Counted from the stretch's first letter, positions 33,011 to 43,194 are shown. The stretch: DNA of 48,608 nucleotides from CALUTH01 sp964452495 (GCA_964452495.1 CAYVMC010000015.1:1-48608); one strand, 5' to 3'. Notes: generated from the letters alone by a model not told the origin. Numbers and translations: made by a program.

Positions 33011-35554
33011 TCAAATATCAACCGTATTAACATCATTTGATGACTCTTTCAGCAGAGGTAAAATATAATCTTTATGGCAGGTAAAAAACAATACTTGATT
33101 AGTCAAAGCAAATTCTTGCAGTGCCTTTAACACAGCAGAAAGCCTTTCTTTATCAAAATTTACAAACGCATCATCAATAATCAGCGGCAGTCTGAATTTA
33201 TTTCCGTCACGCCCGTAGTTAAACGCATATCCCAGACGAAAAGCTAGATACAGTTGTTCACGTGTTCCACGGCTCAACTCATTTTCTGATTTTGTTTCGC
33301 CCTCTTGTGATGTAATTGTTTTATTTGCATAATTCGTATTTATGTACTTACCATTTGTTATTTGTTTGAGGAAATTCTCAGCACTCATAAGATTTGGTTC
33401 TATCAAACGCTGTTGTTTTTCTGCATAATTAATTATATTTAAAACAAGTTTTTTAGCATAAAGTCCATTTATAAGCTCATCCAAGCAGTTTTGCAACCTG
33501 TTTCTTTCATTTCTAAGCCCCACAATACCTTCAAACTGTTCAAGGGTACGTTTTTCCTGTAAGAGCTGGGCTCTGGTTTCCAGTAGATTTTCATAATCTG
33601 CCTTTAGTTCATCTAATGATTTATCCGGTGCCTTGTCAACAAACTCATCTACCTTAAGATAATTTTCAATTTCATTTATTCTATTAGTATTAGTTTCAAG
33701 CTCATTCTTTAATTTATTGTTTTCTTCAATAATAGAATGTATTTCTGCAACTTTATCTCTTAATGATGCAGGGGTCACATTATTTTCCAAACCCGCTGCC
33801 AATAAAAAATCCGAGAAATTTTTTAAGTACCCGTCCACTTCTTTTTCGATTAAATTTAAACGTTCCATCTCTGATTTATGGCGTGCTGATAGTTCTCTAA
33901 GCTCCCTTATATCAACAATAAAATCTATAAAATTTTCCGCCCCTAAAAGCTTGCCATTTATTGATGTAAGTTTATTAAGTTCCACATTAATGTTTTCTAT
34001 AAATGATTTAATCTCATCAACCTTTGCAATATTTGCTTTAAGTTCTGTTTCATTATGAACTAAGACCTTATTTTTTTTATCAATCTCTATCTGCAAACTA
34101 TTATATGTATCAAACCTTGTATCAGACTCGGAATTAAGCCTGTTAAGTGCAGCTGCGGTACACAAAAAATCTTCCCCCGTACATAATACAGGGATTACAT
34201 TTTTCTTTAAATAACAGTAAACATCACTGTCTGTACCAATACTACTACCGGACTTATATGAAAGATAAGTAAGCAGCCCTAGAATTGTACCTGCAGCTAT
34301 TACCGGAATACATATCTTCAATGATGGAAGAGCTAATATTCCCAAAAGAATAAGGAAAAGAGCAATTATAACATTACCTGCTAAAATAAACTTGTTTTTT
34401 CCAATTCTGCCATTCTCCGAAAAATCTGCAAGACTACCTATTGCATCCTTTAGTTCTCCACGAGCTTTCTCAAATTCTTTAATATTCTGGATATTTAAGG
34501 TCTTTAATTTTGATTTAAGTTCGCTAATTTCTTCAGATAATTCTAAGCCCGTTTCAGATAACTCTTGCTGCCTGCTTAATAAATTTTCGAGCATTGCTTT
34601 TTTATTTGAAAGATTTGATAGGTGTTCTCTTATTTTCACCTCCAGCTCTCTTGAGGCATCAATATTTTCCAGCTGGAGTCTATCACATTCAACATTATAT
34701 CTGAGTTTTAGTGCGGCAATCCCCTCATTTATTTGCTGCAATATATTTGAAGATGTTAGATTATTTATTTCATCAATTAAACGAGATATAAACTCCGTTT
34801 TCTTAGATAAATCATAAAACAACTGTTTGTTATCATACAACCTGCTATTAAAACAGTTTTTTAACTTTTCGTTTTCTTTTATTAAAGTTTCAAGCTGCAA
34901 TTTTAAACTATCACCGCTTAAAACTTTTTCTTTATTTTCTTTAAGCTTACCGGTATAATCAATTTCATTACAAACCGTCGTAATCTTGCTTACAATCTTT
35001 GAATATTCCTCCTCTTTACAGGAAAGTTCTCTTATTTGTGCATCTATATTTTCAATTGATTTTATAATTCCGGACAAATTTTTATTTGGACGCCAAGTTT
35101 CTGTCAAATAAGCCCTTATTTCACTTTCAAGTTTTGCTTTGTATTGAGCAAGAAACGGAGCATTATGATCTTGAATGAGGCTGAATAATTCCGTATCAAT
35201 ATTTTTTATATCATCAAGATTTATAGTAAATGCCCTTTGATAAAAATTTCTATCAAGTCCATCTAAAAAATCCGCAACAGTTTTATCAGCAGGAGCAAGT
35301 AGTTTTAAACGTAGATTTTTAGATTTATTACCGTCTATCTTAATCTGGTACTTTGTATCGGATTTTGTAAATTCAATCTCTCCACTAAATCCCTTCGGTG
35401 AAAACAGAGCTTCTTTGAGAAACAACATCATCGTACTTTTGCCAGCCTCATTAGCCCCGCAAATAATATTAAACCCGTCTGTAAATTCTTTAAGAGGAAG
35501 GCTTTGTCCGTTTACTGAATTAATTTTTACAGAATTTATAACAAATTTATTCAT
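33011..35554 (-). CDS. YhaN/SbcC-like AAA ATPase with coiled coil and two membrane helices
   Basis: An 847-aa SMC-like ATPase. Walker A is GANEAGKST (33-41). The C-terminal half of the nucleotide site has the ABC signature ENELSRGTREQLYLAFR and Walker B LPLIIDDAFVNFD. Between them are two long coiled-coil arms. In place of a zinc hook the arms meet at two hydrophobic segments (about residues 395-445, FILAGNVIIALFLILLGILAL and CIPVIAAGTILGLLTYLSY), as in Bacillus YhaN, so the complex is probably membrane-tethered. It should work with the adjacent YhaO-like nuclease in DNA end processing. The coding ends overlap by eight bases. Confidence 0.88.
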   Translation of the reverse strand: MNKFVINSVKINSVNGQSLPLKEFTDGFNIICGANEAGKSTMMLFLKEALFSPKGFSGEIEFTKSDTKYQIKIDGNKSKNLRLKLLAPADKTVADFLDGLDRNFYQRAFTINLDDIKNIDTELFSLIQDHNAPFLAQYKAKLESEIRAYLTETWRPNKNLSGIIKSIENIDAQIRELSCKEEEYSKIVSKITTVCNEIDYTGKLKENKEKVLSGDSLKLQLETLIKENEKLKNCFNSRLYDNKQLFYDLSKKTEFISRLIDEINNLTSSNILQQINEGIAALKLRYNVECDRLQLENIDASRELEVKIREHLSNLSNKKAMLENLLSRQQELSETGLELSEEISELKSKLKTLNIQNIKEFEKARGELKDAIGSLADFSENGRIGKNKFILAGNVIIALFLILLGILALPSLKICIPVIAAGTILGLLTYLSYKSGSSIGTDSDVYCYLKKNVIPVLCTGEDFLCTAAALNRLNSESDTRFDTYNSLQIEIDKKNKVLVHNETELKANIAKVDEIKSFIENINVELNKLTSINGKLLGAENFIDFIVDIRELRELSARHKSEMERLNLIEKEVDGYLKNFSDFLLAAGLENNVTPASLRDKVAEIHSIIEENNKLKNELETNTNRINEIENYLKVDEFVDKAPDKSLDELKADYENLLETRAQLLQEKRTLEQFEGIVGLRNERNRLQNCLDELINGLYAKKLVLNIINYAEKQQRLIEPNLMSAENFLKQITNGKYINTNYANKTITSQEGETKSENELSRGTREQLYLAFRLGYAFNYGRDGNKFRLPLIIDDAFVNFDKERLSAVLKALQEFALTNQVLFFTCHKDYILPLLKESSNDVNTVDI

Positions 35555-36767
35555 TTACCTTATCCTCACCGTCATAAACCTCTTTGCAAATATTTTCTGT
35601 AATCTTTACAGACTGCTGTTGGACTTCCGTTCTATTAAAATTTTCAGTCAACTTCAGTATATCAGCCAACTCCTTATCGGTAATATCTGCAATTGAAGCA
35701 AGAGTATCCTCAGTTTCCAGAGCAACAAGCATTTGAGAAAGTACACCACCGGAGGACTTTATAGTATCCAGATCTTGCTCTGCAGAAGTATTGTCTTCTA
35801 TATTACTTACAACAACTCTTTCATTCGATATTTCGCGTTTTAGAAGTTCTTTTTCAGGTTTCTTATACTTACAAACTCCTTCAAGAATAAGATTAACAAT
35901 TATCAGTTCAATTCCGGATGATAATCTGCCGGTTTCTGTAAGAATATTAGAAATAGTATTCATTTCCGTTTCATCTTCATTCACAGAATATACCAAATTG
36001 TAATATCTAATCCTATCACAGGTAACAAAACTATTTGAAACAATGTTATTGTTATCAACTTCTATGTAACAAAAGCCATGTTCTCCTGTATCTTTACGAG
36101 AGCGTGCTTGTAATGTTCCAGGATAAACAATTTTTTTACCAATATCCGGTTTATGAATATGTCCCAGTGCATAGTAATCATATCCGAGTTCAAGAAGCTC
36201 TTTTTCTGTACAAGGGGCATAAACATTATTCTTATCACCGGTTTTATCACAGTGAATAAGACCGATATTAAAAAGAGTACTGTCTTGAGCCTTTGAAAGG
36301 ACTGTACACGGGGAATGCGGAAATTCTGTTGTCTTAAACCCGAAAGGATAAATAATTGCTACATTTTCACCATTTTTATTCTTTATTGCCAAGGGTTCGT
36401 ACGGTATATTTACACCAAAAATTTTTATATAATCAGAGTCTTTAAATCCAAGTTCTTTTGTATAAGAGCTTTCCGGATCATGGTTTCCGGGGATAATATA
36501 AACACCTGTATTATTTATTTCTAACCTCTTTAAAATATTATATAAAACAAGCCTTGAGTGTAAATCATGCTCGCAATCATCAAATGTATCACCGGCTATA
36601 AGAATAAAATCAACATTTTTTTCTATAGCAAAATCACATAAAGTTTCAAGAGCTTTTTCATGTGCAATATTAAGAATATTTTTCTGAGAAGGGGAAAGTT
36701 CATAATTAATATCTGCAAACGCTCTTCCCAAATGTATATCAGCCGTGTGTATAAATGAAAATTTCAC
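35547..36767 (-). CDS. YhaO/SbcD-like DNA repair exonuclease (metallophosphoesterase)
   Basis: About 406 aa. It has the five metallophosphoesterase motifs of the Mre11/SbcD group: IHTADIHLG, LIAGDTFDD, IPGNHDPES, GLIHCD and YYALGHIHK, followed by YPGTLQARSRKDTGEHGF. The C-terminal ~150 residues are a helical partner-binding region. Together with the YhaN-like ATPase it should process DNA ends at the membrane. I chose GTG 36767 with GAGGG four bases upstream; a TTG at 36794 would add nine residues and lies almost at the stop of the upstream regulator gene. Both starts sit in the same operon. Confidence 0.88.
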   Translation of the reverse strand: MKFSFIHTADIHLGRAFADINYELSPSQKNILNIAHEKALETLCDFAIEKNVDFILIAGDTFDDCEHDLHSRLVLYNILKRLEINNTGVYIIPGNHDPESSYTKELGFKDSDYIKIFGVNIPYEPLAIKNKNGENVAIIYPFGFKTTEFPHSPCTVLSKAQDSTLFNIGLIHCDKTGDKNNVYAPCTEKELLELGYDYYALGHIHKPDIGKKIVYPGTLQARSRKDTGEHGFCYIEVDNNNIVSNSFVTCDRIRYYNLVYSVNEDETEMNTISNILTETGRLSSGIELIIVNLILEGVCKYKKPEKELLKREISNERVVVSNIEDNTSAEQDLDTIKSSGGVLSQMLVALETEDTLASIADITDKELADILKLTENFNRTEVQQQSVKITENICKEVYDGEDKVNE

Positions 36768-36795
36768 AACACCCTCATAATCAACTACAAACAAA

Positions 36796-38604
36796 TTATA
36801 TCATTGAAGACAGTGAAGGTGCAATCTGAATAAATTTACGCACCAAATCTTCATCCCACTGAATCCCAGCGCCGTCCATAAGAATCTCACAAGCCTTATC
36901 AAGCGGCATACCTTTTCTGTAAGGTCTATCACTCACAAGAGCATGAAAAGTATCAGCAATAGCAACAATACGTGCTGATAGCGGAATTTCATCACCCTTT
37001 AATCCTTCTGGATAACCTTTTCCGTCAATTCTTTCATGGTGGTATTTAACTATAGGAATTAATTCCCGCAAGACAGGATTGGGTCTAAGTACCTTTTCAG
37101 CACCTATTACAGGATGCTGTTTCATTATCCTCCACTCATCATCGGATAGATTGGATGTTTTACGTAAAACATTTTCTGGAATACCAATTTTTCCTACATC
37201 ATGCAGGAGGGCTCCCAGTGAAATCTGTTCAATTTCGGCTTCCGGTAAATTGATTGCACGTGCAAGTGCTTCCGAATATCTGGAGACAGATGTTGAATGC
37301 CCTTTTGTATAAGGGTCTTTTGCATCAATAGCCCCTGCAAGTGATGTTGCAATTTCTGCAAGATGATTTGAAGATTTTATTTGTTCATTATTGAATTTAT
37401 CAATAATTTCTTCTTCAAAATTAACACCAAGCTGTGCATGCCGTTTTGTAATAACTTCAGCATAAGATTTGAGTGCCACATCATCCCAGAAATTATAATC
37501 AGAAGAACTAATAATAGCAGACATACCGTCTTTATAACCTTTAGCCTGAGAAATATACATTGCCTGTTCAGCAAGAATAAGCAGTTTTTCTTTATCCTCA
37601 GAGCATTCAGGATAAGTAGCAATACCGACTGAAACCTTTACAGGACCTACATCATCAATAAAACAGCATGAAAGCGAATATGTAATGTATTCTGCAAGAT
37701 ATTTAGCCTGTGCAACATCTGTATCAGGAAGGATTATTGCAATTTCATCCCCGCCGTAACGTCCTGCTATATCATTTTCTCTAATATTTTGACGGACTTT
37801 TTCACCTACAAGTTTTATAACTTCATCACCTTTTGCATGCGAAAGTTCTCTGTTAATTTTAGTTATATTATTTATATCCATCATAATAATTGACAGATGC
37901 CTGTTATCTTGCGCCGCATCTGCAAACTCTTTTGCAAGACGTTCCTGAAACCCGCGATGGTTGTACAGTTGTGTTAATGCATCTGTTTTTTCAACTTCTC
38001 CCGATTTTTCAAGTAAAATCCCGTTATGAATTACAAGCCCTGTATAATCTGCGATAAAATTGTAAAGCGGAATATTTTGGTCAACATGTGTTCCGGAAAT
38101 AATCATAACACCGATTGTCCTATCCAGCGAAATCATAGGAAGAATAAGCGCCGGAGATTTATGGAAATACGCAAATTTAAGAAATTCCGTATCGTTTACC
38201 ATAATAGCTGTACCAGAAATAAAACACTTTGTAACCGGATTATCTATATCCGTTAAAAATATTTTAGATGAATAAATATTACCTAACTTATCAAGCAACT
38301 TAAGGTTAATACAGTTTGATTTTTCATTGTAAACACCTGTAGCTATAAACCTGCAATCTACACGTGATGGTATAATTTTATAGAGAGATTGTACTAAAAC
38401 ATTCGGATTATCAATACGGCTCAAAGCACAAAAATCCGTCATAAACTTTTCATAATCCAGATTTGTTTCTTGTTGCCGTTCAAGCGGGTTTGTAAACAGC
38501 CCAGATCGGGGGGACAAGCTTCCGCTGCGCAGAAGATTGACTTTCGCAATCAGGTCTTTCCCGTTATGAGAAGATATTTGTTTTTTTTTATCCAGATTCT
38601 TCAT
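36796..38604 (-). CDS. GAF-GGDEF-HD-GYP cyclic-di-GMP signalling protein
   Basis: A 602-aa cytoplasmic regulator. A GAF-like sensor (about 45-195) leads to a GGDEF domain (about 205-365) with GRYGGDEIAIILPD; the core GGDE is kept, while the fifth residue is I. The HD-GYP phosphodiesterase (about 410-595) has ALLHDVGKIGIPENVL, HHERIDGKGYPEGLKGDEIPLSARIVAIADTFHA and DRPYRKG, all metal ligands visible. It could both make and break c-di-GMP, or use GGDEF as a GTP sensor. No membrane segment or receiver domain is seen. It lies first in a minus-strand unit with the YhaO and YhaN genes. Confidence 0.92.
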   Translation of the reverse strand: MKNLDKKKQISSHNGKDLIAKVNLLRSGSLSPRSGLFTNPLERQQETNLDYEKFMTDFCALSRIDNPNVLVQSLYKIIPSRVDCRFIATGVYNEKSNCINLKLLDKLGNIYSSKIFLTDIDNPVTKCFISGTAIMVNDTEFLKFAYFHKSPALILPMISLDRTIGVMIISGTHVDQNIPLYNFIADYTGLVIHNGILLEKSGEVEKTDALTQLYNHRGFQERLAKEFADAAQDNRHLSIIMMDINNITKINRELSHAKGDEVIKLVGEKVRQNIRENDIAGRYGGDEIAIILPDTDVAQAKYLAEYITYSLSCCFIDDVGPVKVSVGIATYPECSEDKEKLLILAEQAMYISQAKGYKDGMSAIISSSDYNFWDDVALKSYAEVITKRHAQLGVNFEEEIIDKFNNEQIKSSNHLAEIATSLAGAIDAKDPYTKGHSTSVSRYSEALARAINLPEAEIEQISLGALLHDVGKIGIPENVLRKTSNLSDDEWRIMKQHPVIGAEKVLRPNPVLRELIPIVKYHHERIDGKGYPEGLKGDEIPLSARIVAIADTFHALVSDRPYRKGMPLDKACEILMDGAGIQWDEDLVRKFIQIAPSLSSMI

Positions 38605-38787
38605 TTAATATGTTGCCCGCATTATTTCAACTATTTAACAACTGTTAATATTAAAAATTGCTTTAATTTGAAAAAAAATTTACAATTATACACTTTATTT
38701 TAACATTTCTTTATCAAGTTTCCTAATACAAACAAATGATATTTTAAATACTTCTTAATAAATTCACTAAAGATACTAAACAAGTTA

Positions 38788-38817
38788 TTGACATGCAGGG
38801 TATAAAGCTGATATTCT
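38788..38817 (+). promoter_or_regulatory. tRNA-Leu promoter
   Basis: TTGACA (38788-38793), an 18-base spacer and TATTCT (38812-38817). Transcription would start near 38824, giving ~60 bases of 5' leader before the mature tRNA. The rest of the 280-base gap (38605-38787) shows no gene. Confidence 0.6.
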
Positions 38818-38884
38818 AAAATAGCAGATGGAATTACTCCTTGATAGGATAAACCAATGCCACATAAATAGCAAAAATCAATGT

Positions 38885-38966
<82 letters not shown>

Positions 38967-38973
38967 TTCTTCT

Positions 38974-38999
38974 AAAAGAGCCTTAAAGGCTCTTTTTTA
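38974..38999 (+). terminator. Terminator of tRNA-Leu
   Basis: AAAAGAGCC (38974-38982) and GGCTCTTTT (38988-38996) form a 9-bp stem around a 5-base loop, with the T run inside and after the 3' arm. Confidence 0.9.
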
Positions 39000-39052
39000 A
39001 AATAGCGTTTACTTGTTTTCTGATTTTTATAATCCCCCTTTTTTTTAACTTA

Positions 39053-39379
39053 TTATTTGACACTAAGTGAACTGTCATCCCGAATTTATTTCGGGATCTT
39101 ACCGGCTNNNNNNNNNNNNNNNNNNNNNNNNNNNNNNNNNNNNNNNNNNNNNNNNNNNNNNNNNNNNNNNNNNNNNNNNNNNNNNNNNNNNNNNNNNNNN
39201 NNNNNNNTCAAGTTCGTAAGATGCTGAAACAAGTTCAGCATGACTGTTATTTGACACTAAGTATGCTGTCATTCCGAATTTATTTCAGGATCTTACCGGC
39301 TTGAGTGTTATAATTAGTCCATGAGCAAACTTATGCAACCTCAAGTTCGTAAGATGCTGAAACAAGTTCAGCATGACTG
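39053..39379 (+). repeat. Left array of the composite GIY-YIG-type repeat (two short units, one gapped)
   Basis: Two units in plus orientation. Unit 1 has hairpin B TCCCGAA/TTCGGGA (39078-39096), then a 100-N gap, then hairpin A ATGCTGAA/TTCAGCAT (39221-39241). Unit 2 has a decayed B (39272-39290), TATAAT (39309-39314), six bases, ATGAGCAAACTTATG from 39321, then directly TCAAGTTCGTAAG and hairpin A (39354-39374). Each unit begins with TTATTTGACACTAAGT. ATGAGCAAA is the 5' end of the GIY-YIG gene at 48282, without the gene body. Confidence 0.9.
39108..39207. other. Scaffold gap (100 N) inside a repeat unit
   Basis: Exactly 100 N. The left flank ends between hairpin B and the TATAAT, and the right flank begins just after the GIY-YIG junction. 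The missing piece may be ~50 bases (short unit) or ~340 bases (a full GIY-YIG gene). Confidence 0.95.
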
Positions 39380-39382
39380 TTT

Positions 39383-39807
39383 ATATTATTTTCTTATGCG
39401 ATATTACGTTTGTTTAAAAAGTCTGTAATATTTTAAAATCAAAACTGTTTCAGACTTTTGAGTGCCTCAATAAGCCCTTTTATGTATCTCAAAAAGTTAA
39501 AGCTTAGCCACTTTTCGCCCATTTTTTCTAAATTAGCGATTTGAACGATTGGTTCAAACGTTTTTTTATTGTTATTACTACGTTTCCGCCATCATAATAA
39601 AAGTTCAAACACAATAATTTCAATAATTCTCTTTTGGAGTTGTTATTTAACCGGAAATAAAACTCTGCAAATATTTAAGAATTTAAACAAACATTCGCCG
39701 TATTTTAGCTCCTGTATAAATTCTTCTTATAATAATCAAAGCAAAGCATTTTTTGTTAACTGTTCCTTTTTCAATGTATAAAGTTTCATCAACTTTTCAC
39801 TAAAATA
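39383..39807. other. Intergenic region with two hairpins, no gene recognised
   Basis: About 425 bases between the repeat array and umuC. AAAAGTCTG (39417-39425) pairs with CAGACTTTT (39451-39459) across a 25-base loop. A terminator follows at 39540-39567. The open frame at 39569-39781 has no ribosome site and a composition like the surrounding DNA, so it is not called. Confidence 0.45.
39540..39567 (+). terminator. Orphan rho-independent terminator
   Basis: TTTGAAC (39540-39546), loop gattg and GTTCAAA (39552-39558), followed by CG and seven T. No plus-strand gene lies upstream apart from the repeat array, whose TATAAT at 39309 could start the transcript it ends. Confidence 0.7.
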
Positions 39808-40959
39808 TTAAAATCCGGTTCTTATTGCGTTTTTTCCAAATTTTGCTTCTATCTTATCAATACACTTTGCAAGACTATCGTTTTTTTCACCTTTTTCATT
39901 TAAAAGTTTAAGTTGTTTGTTATTTTCTGCCTCAAAATCACCAAGATAAACACCTGTACTTCTATATACAACCTCGGGTCTGTAAACCTTTTCAAATAAT
40001 TCAAAAACGGTTTTCTGTATTTCAAGTTCAAAATTTGTACTTTCAGACAGCTTTTTACTCGAACTTATTACCTGAAAATCTTTTGTTCGCAGCATAACAC
40101 CAATATGTGCAGCTAACAGTCCATAACGCCGTAATTTAGAACATGCACTATGAATATGAGTATTCACTGCCTTTTTTAGAACATTTTTATCACAACTAAA
40201 TTCTTTCAGAGCAGATGTATGCTGAATTGATTTAGGAACTTCTTGCTTTGGATTAACAAATGATGTACACTCGCCAAGAAGTTCATGTTTAAGGTTAAGC
40301 CCCACAACACCAAGCATTGATTGAAGAATTGCATCGGGTTTTGATACAAAATCATAAGCGTTTAAAATTCCACGTTTTATAAGTGTATTTTTTAATTGGC
40401 GCCCGATGCCCCAGATTTCCTCTATTTTAGTATCTTTTAAAATTGCATCAATATCTTTATCTTTTACAACAAAAATTCCACCTGTTTGTTTTGCTTTATC
40501 ACTTCCTAGCTTAGCAAGAGTTTTGGATGATGCTAACCCGATTGATACAGTAATACCTGTTTCTGCCTTAACCTCACTCCTTATCATCCTTATAATTTCT
40601 TCGTAATTTTTATTATACAGTCTAGTTGTTCCCGTAAGGTCAATAAAAGCCTCATCTATAGAATATACTTCAACATAAGGAGAATACGTTTTCAATTTTC
40701 CCATGACCTTAGCTGATATTTCCGTGTATATGTCTTTGTTTCCGGAAAGATAAATAACTTCAGGGAACTCACGTTTTGCCATAAAATACGGCATACCCAT
40801 TTTTACACCGGTTTGTTTTGCCTCTCTTGAGCGGGATATAACACATCCGTCATTATTACTCAGGACACATACTGGAAGTCCTGTAAGTGCCGGATTAAGA
40901 ACTTGTTCGCAAGCAACAAAAAATGAGTCGCAATCAACGAGAGCAATAACCTTCTTCAT
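39808..40959 (-). CDS. umuC: Y-family DNA polymerase, UmuC type
   Basis: A 383-aa translesion polymerase. The metal-binding acids are D9/D11 (ALVDCDSFF) and D102-E103 (VYSIDEAFIDLT). CVLSNNDGCVISRSREAK, MGMPYF and the helix-hairpin-helix segment IWGIGRQLKNTLIKRGI are as in UmuC rather than DinB. The little-finger domain follows (SALKEFSCDKNVLKKAV...). It is slightly shorter than E. coli UmuC (422 aa). No umuD lies next to it and I see no LexA box. TATACT six bases before the ATG suggests a leaderless mRNA. It is the innermost gene next to the left repeat array. Confidence 0.93.
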   Translation of the reverse strand: MKKVIALVDCDSFFVACEQVLNPALTGLPVCVLSNNDGCVISRSREAKQTGVKMGMPYFMAKREFPEVIYLSGNKDIYTEISAKVMGKLKTYSPYVEVYSIDEAFIDLTGTTRLYNKNYEEIIRMIRSEVKAETGITVSIGLASSKTLAKLGSDKAKQTGGIFVVKDKDIDAILKDTKIEEIWGIGRQLKNTLIKRGILNAYDFVSKPDAILQSMLGVVGLNLKHELLGECTSFVNPKQEVPKSIQHTSALKEFSCDKNVLKKAVNTHIHSACSKLRRYGLLAAHIGVMLRTKDFQVISSSKKLSESTNFELEIQKTVFELFEKVYRPEVVYRSTGVYLGDFEAENNKQLKLLNEKGEKNDSLAKCIDKIEAKFGKNAIRTGF

Positions 40960-40965
40960 ATCAAC

Positions 40966-40971
40966 AGTATA
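40966..40971 (-). promoter_or_regulatory. -10 element six bases before the umuC start
   Basis: On the minus strand TATACT (40971-40966), GTTGAT and ATG 40959. No good -35 is seen, because the position falls at the end of the upstream gene. There is no ribosome site. Confidence 0.45.
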
Positions 40972-40987
40972 ATATAATTATTTAATA

Positions 40988-43183
40988 TTAGCTTCTTTTT
41001 TTTAAGAAAATGTATTTTAAAACAGCACTATCTTCTCCAGGTAAAGGATCTTCATAAACAATATTATTAGTTCTATATCCTCTATCATAAAGATATTTCT
41101 CACTAAGAATACATTGTACTCCTGTCGGATTAATATCTTCACCGGGGCGGATAACTTTATTGTCTTTTGAAAAGTAAATACAATTAATAGGGGTCCCCGT
41201 ATCTTTAAAAACAATTTCATTGTTAATTATATTATATGCATTTTTATTTTTATTATATCTATAAGCAACATTTGCTGATTGGTCTTTAAGACTGTAAATT
41301 ATGACATCATAATTATTAAGTCTATTAATATCAAATGTTTCAAGAGCTTCAATATCAATACTATACCCTTCATTATTAAGCTGTACAAGTGTTGTAAAAT
41401 ATGCAGAATAAGTAGGGAAAATAATAAATCTGATACCTTTAGGATACTGCTTTATAAGATCTACAATTTTAAATTCCATTGGAAGGATATCAATATTTTT
41501 ATCATAAAGCGTCCAGCTCTGACGCTGCCTTATTTCTTTTAAATCCTGATGCTTAACAAATAAAGCATCAAATATTTTACCTGCAGGCTGATGCCAGAGA
41601 TGAGTAGAAACAAGAGTGAGATAAAACATTGCAAAAAATACAATTATCCATTTCCCAGGCTTAAATTTTTTAAAATATGTGCATCCTATAACTGGTGCAC
41701 AAACAACAATAAACGAAGCAATAAATCTGTTATTATATGTCATAAATACAATTGATGCAGACATTACCAAGAATGTGATAACAAACATCAAAGCATATAT
41801 AAAATATTCTATTATTTTCTTATTCCGGTTAAACAGCGGTACAAACAATGAATATACAATGGAAGGAAGAAAAACCATCAGCCCGAGTATACCACACCCC
41901 ATAGAAGGTGCAAGTATAGTATTATTAAGAATCGCAGAATTACCTGAATTTGCACCATCCGGAATATCAGAAAGATGAAGAAAATGTAAAATTATATCCC
42001 GTACAGGTATTATAATTTTGCCAACTGCAACATTCCAGGTAAACCCTGTAAAATCAAAAAATAAGACAAAATTTTTAATTGAATTTGCAACTGCCCCCCG
42101 TAAACCATAAAAATTTTTATGCATTTCAATCGTATTATAAGAGCCAAGCGGATTTGCAAACCAGATAATATTTTCAACATAATTATAAGCCGCAAAAAGT
42201 AAAAAGTTGATTACACCAAATACAAGAAAACAAAAAAACGGCCGGAGGTAATCCTTCGATAAATTTTTATAAGAATTATAAAGCATATACAGTGCAACTG
42301 CAGGAATCAGGAAAAAGGCTGTTGTTTTAGTTCCTATAGCAAGCGCATAACATAAAGCAGACATAAATAAAGGGACAAGAGTCTCCTTTCGGAATTTAAA
42401 ACCTGTACTGTTTTTTTCCTGAAGGTTTATAATCCCCTCTTTGTACAAATACATAGATGCAAGAACAAGCCCTGCTATAATTATATCTGTTTCTGTTATT
42501 GATGCTTGCCCCAGCACCGAAGCAAATGAAGATACTATAAATATTACCCACAGGCGTCTGGAGATACAAAATCTTTTCATTAAACCAAAAAGCGAACTTA
42601 CTGAAAGTACAAACCCTGTAAAACTAAACAAACACAAACCAGATAATTTATGAGTAAACAGAATTACCCATGAGTATAAAATCTCAGAGTTTATCGGAAA
42701 AGCAAGCATTCTAACCTGCGGAGTATAGAAATGGTTAATAGAATGATTTTTAACCCAGAACAGACTTCTTGCAACATGATATATTTCTGCATCTCCGCTT
42801 CTTATTTCCATTACTATACATAAGAAAAGAGAAACAATAAGGAAGAATACAAATCCTGCCCCTAAAATCAATAAAGCTTTATCAGCTATCAAACACTTAA
42901 TTATACTCTTAAAAGTGGACAGAGGCGTTTTTTTTAAAAGCGGTCTGCCTGACTTAACCCAGACAAATACTATGATTGCAATAAACAAAAACTGGACTAA
43001 CAAAAAGTTTACGGGATACAGCAGCTTAAACGGAGATAATAGTTCTGCTATGAGTACAATCTGTGCAAACGCGGTTACCAGAAAATAGATAAAACCGGAT
43101 AAAAAACTCCGTGGTTTTAAGACCGACGCTACCAAATAAGAGCTTAACCCAACAAAAATAAGCGACAGGATGAATAAAAGCAT
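40988..43183 (-). CDS. Multi-spanning GT-C-like glycosyltransferase/membrane protein
   Basis: A 731-aa protein with about a dozen membrane helices over residues 1-530 and a soluble C-terminal ~190 residues. The first large outer loop has RSGDAEIYHVARSLFWVKNHSINHFYTP, matching the D-x3-YH-x2-R-x3-W-x2-N-S pattern of GT-C glycosyltransferase relatives (PMT/ArnT-like), where the Asp acts in catalysis with a lipid-linked sugar donor. The acceptor is unknown. I chose ATG 43183 because GGGAG lies six bases upstream; a longer frame to 43234 would run into the preceding phosphatase-like gene. It is in a minus-strand run with that gene. Confidence 0.78.
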   Translation of the reverse strand: MLLFILSLIFVGLSSYLVASVLKPRSFLSGFIYFLVTAFAQIVLIAELLSPFKLLYPVNFLLVQFLFIAIIVFVWVKSGRPLLKKTPLSTFKSIIKCLIADKALLILGAGFVFFLIVSLFLCIVMEIRSGDAEIYHVARSLFWVKNHSINHFYTPQVRMLAFPINSEILYSWVILFTHKLSGLCLFSFTGFVLSVSSLFGLMKRFCISRRLWVIFIVSSFASVLGQASITETDIIIAGLVLASMYLYKEGIINLQEKNSTGFKFRKETLVPLFMSALCYALAIGTKTTAFFLIPAVALYMLYNSYKNLSKDYLRPFFCFLVFGVINFLLFAAYNYVENIIWFANPLGSYNTIEMHKNFYGLRGAVANSIKNFVLFFDFTGFTWNVAVGKIIIPVRDIILHFLHLSDIPDGANSGNSAILNNTILAPSMGCGILGLMVFLPSIVYSLFVPLFNRNKKIIEYFIYALMFVITFLVMSASIVFMTYNNRFIASFIVVCAPVIGCTYFKKFKPGKWIIVFFAMFYLTLVSTHLWHQPAGKIFDALFVKHQDLKEIRQRQSWTLYDKNIDILPMEFKIVDLIKQYPKGIRFIIFPTYSAYFTTLVQLNNEGYSIDIEALETFDINRLNNYDVIIYSLKDQSANVAYRYNKNKNAYNIINNEIVFKDTGTPINCIYFSKDNKVIRPGEDINPTGVQCILSEKYLYDRGYRTNNIVYEDPLPGEDSAVLKYIFLKKRS

Positions 43184-43194
43184 ATCACTACTCC

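Noticed and set aside
39569..39781. 70-aa plus-strand open frame
   Set aside because: Begins right after a terminator with no promoter or ribosome site and contains low-complexity Asn/Ser/Ile runs.
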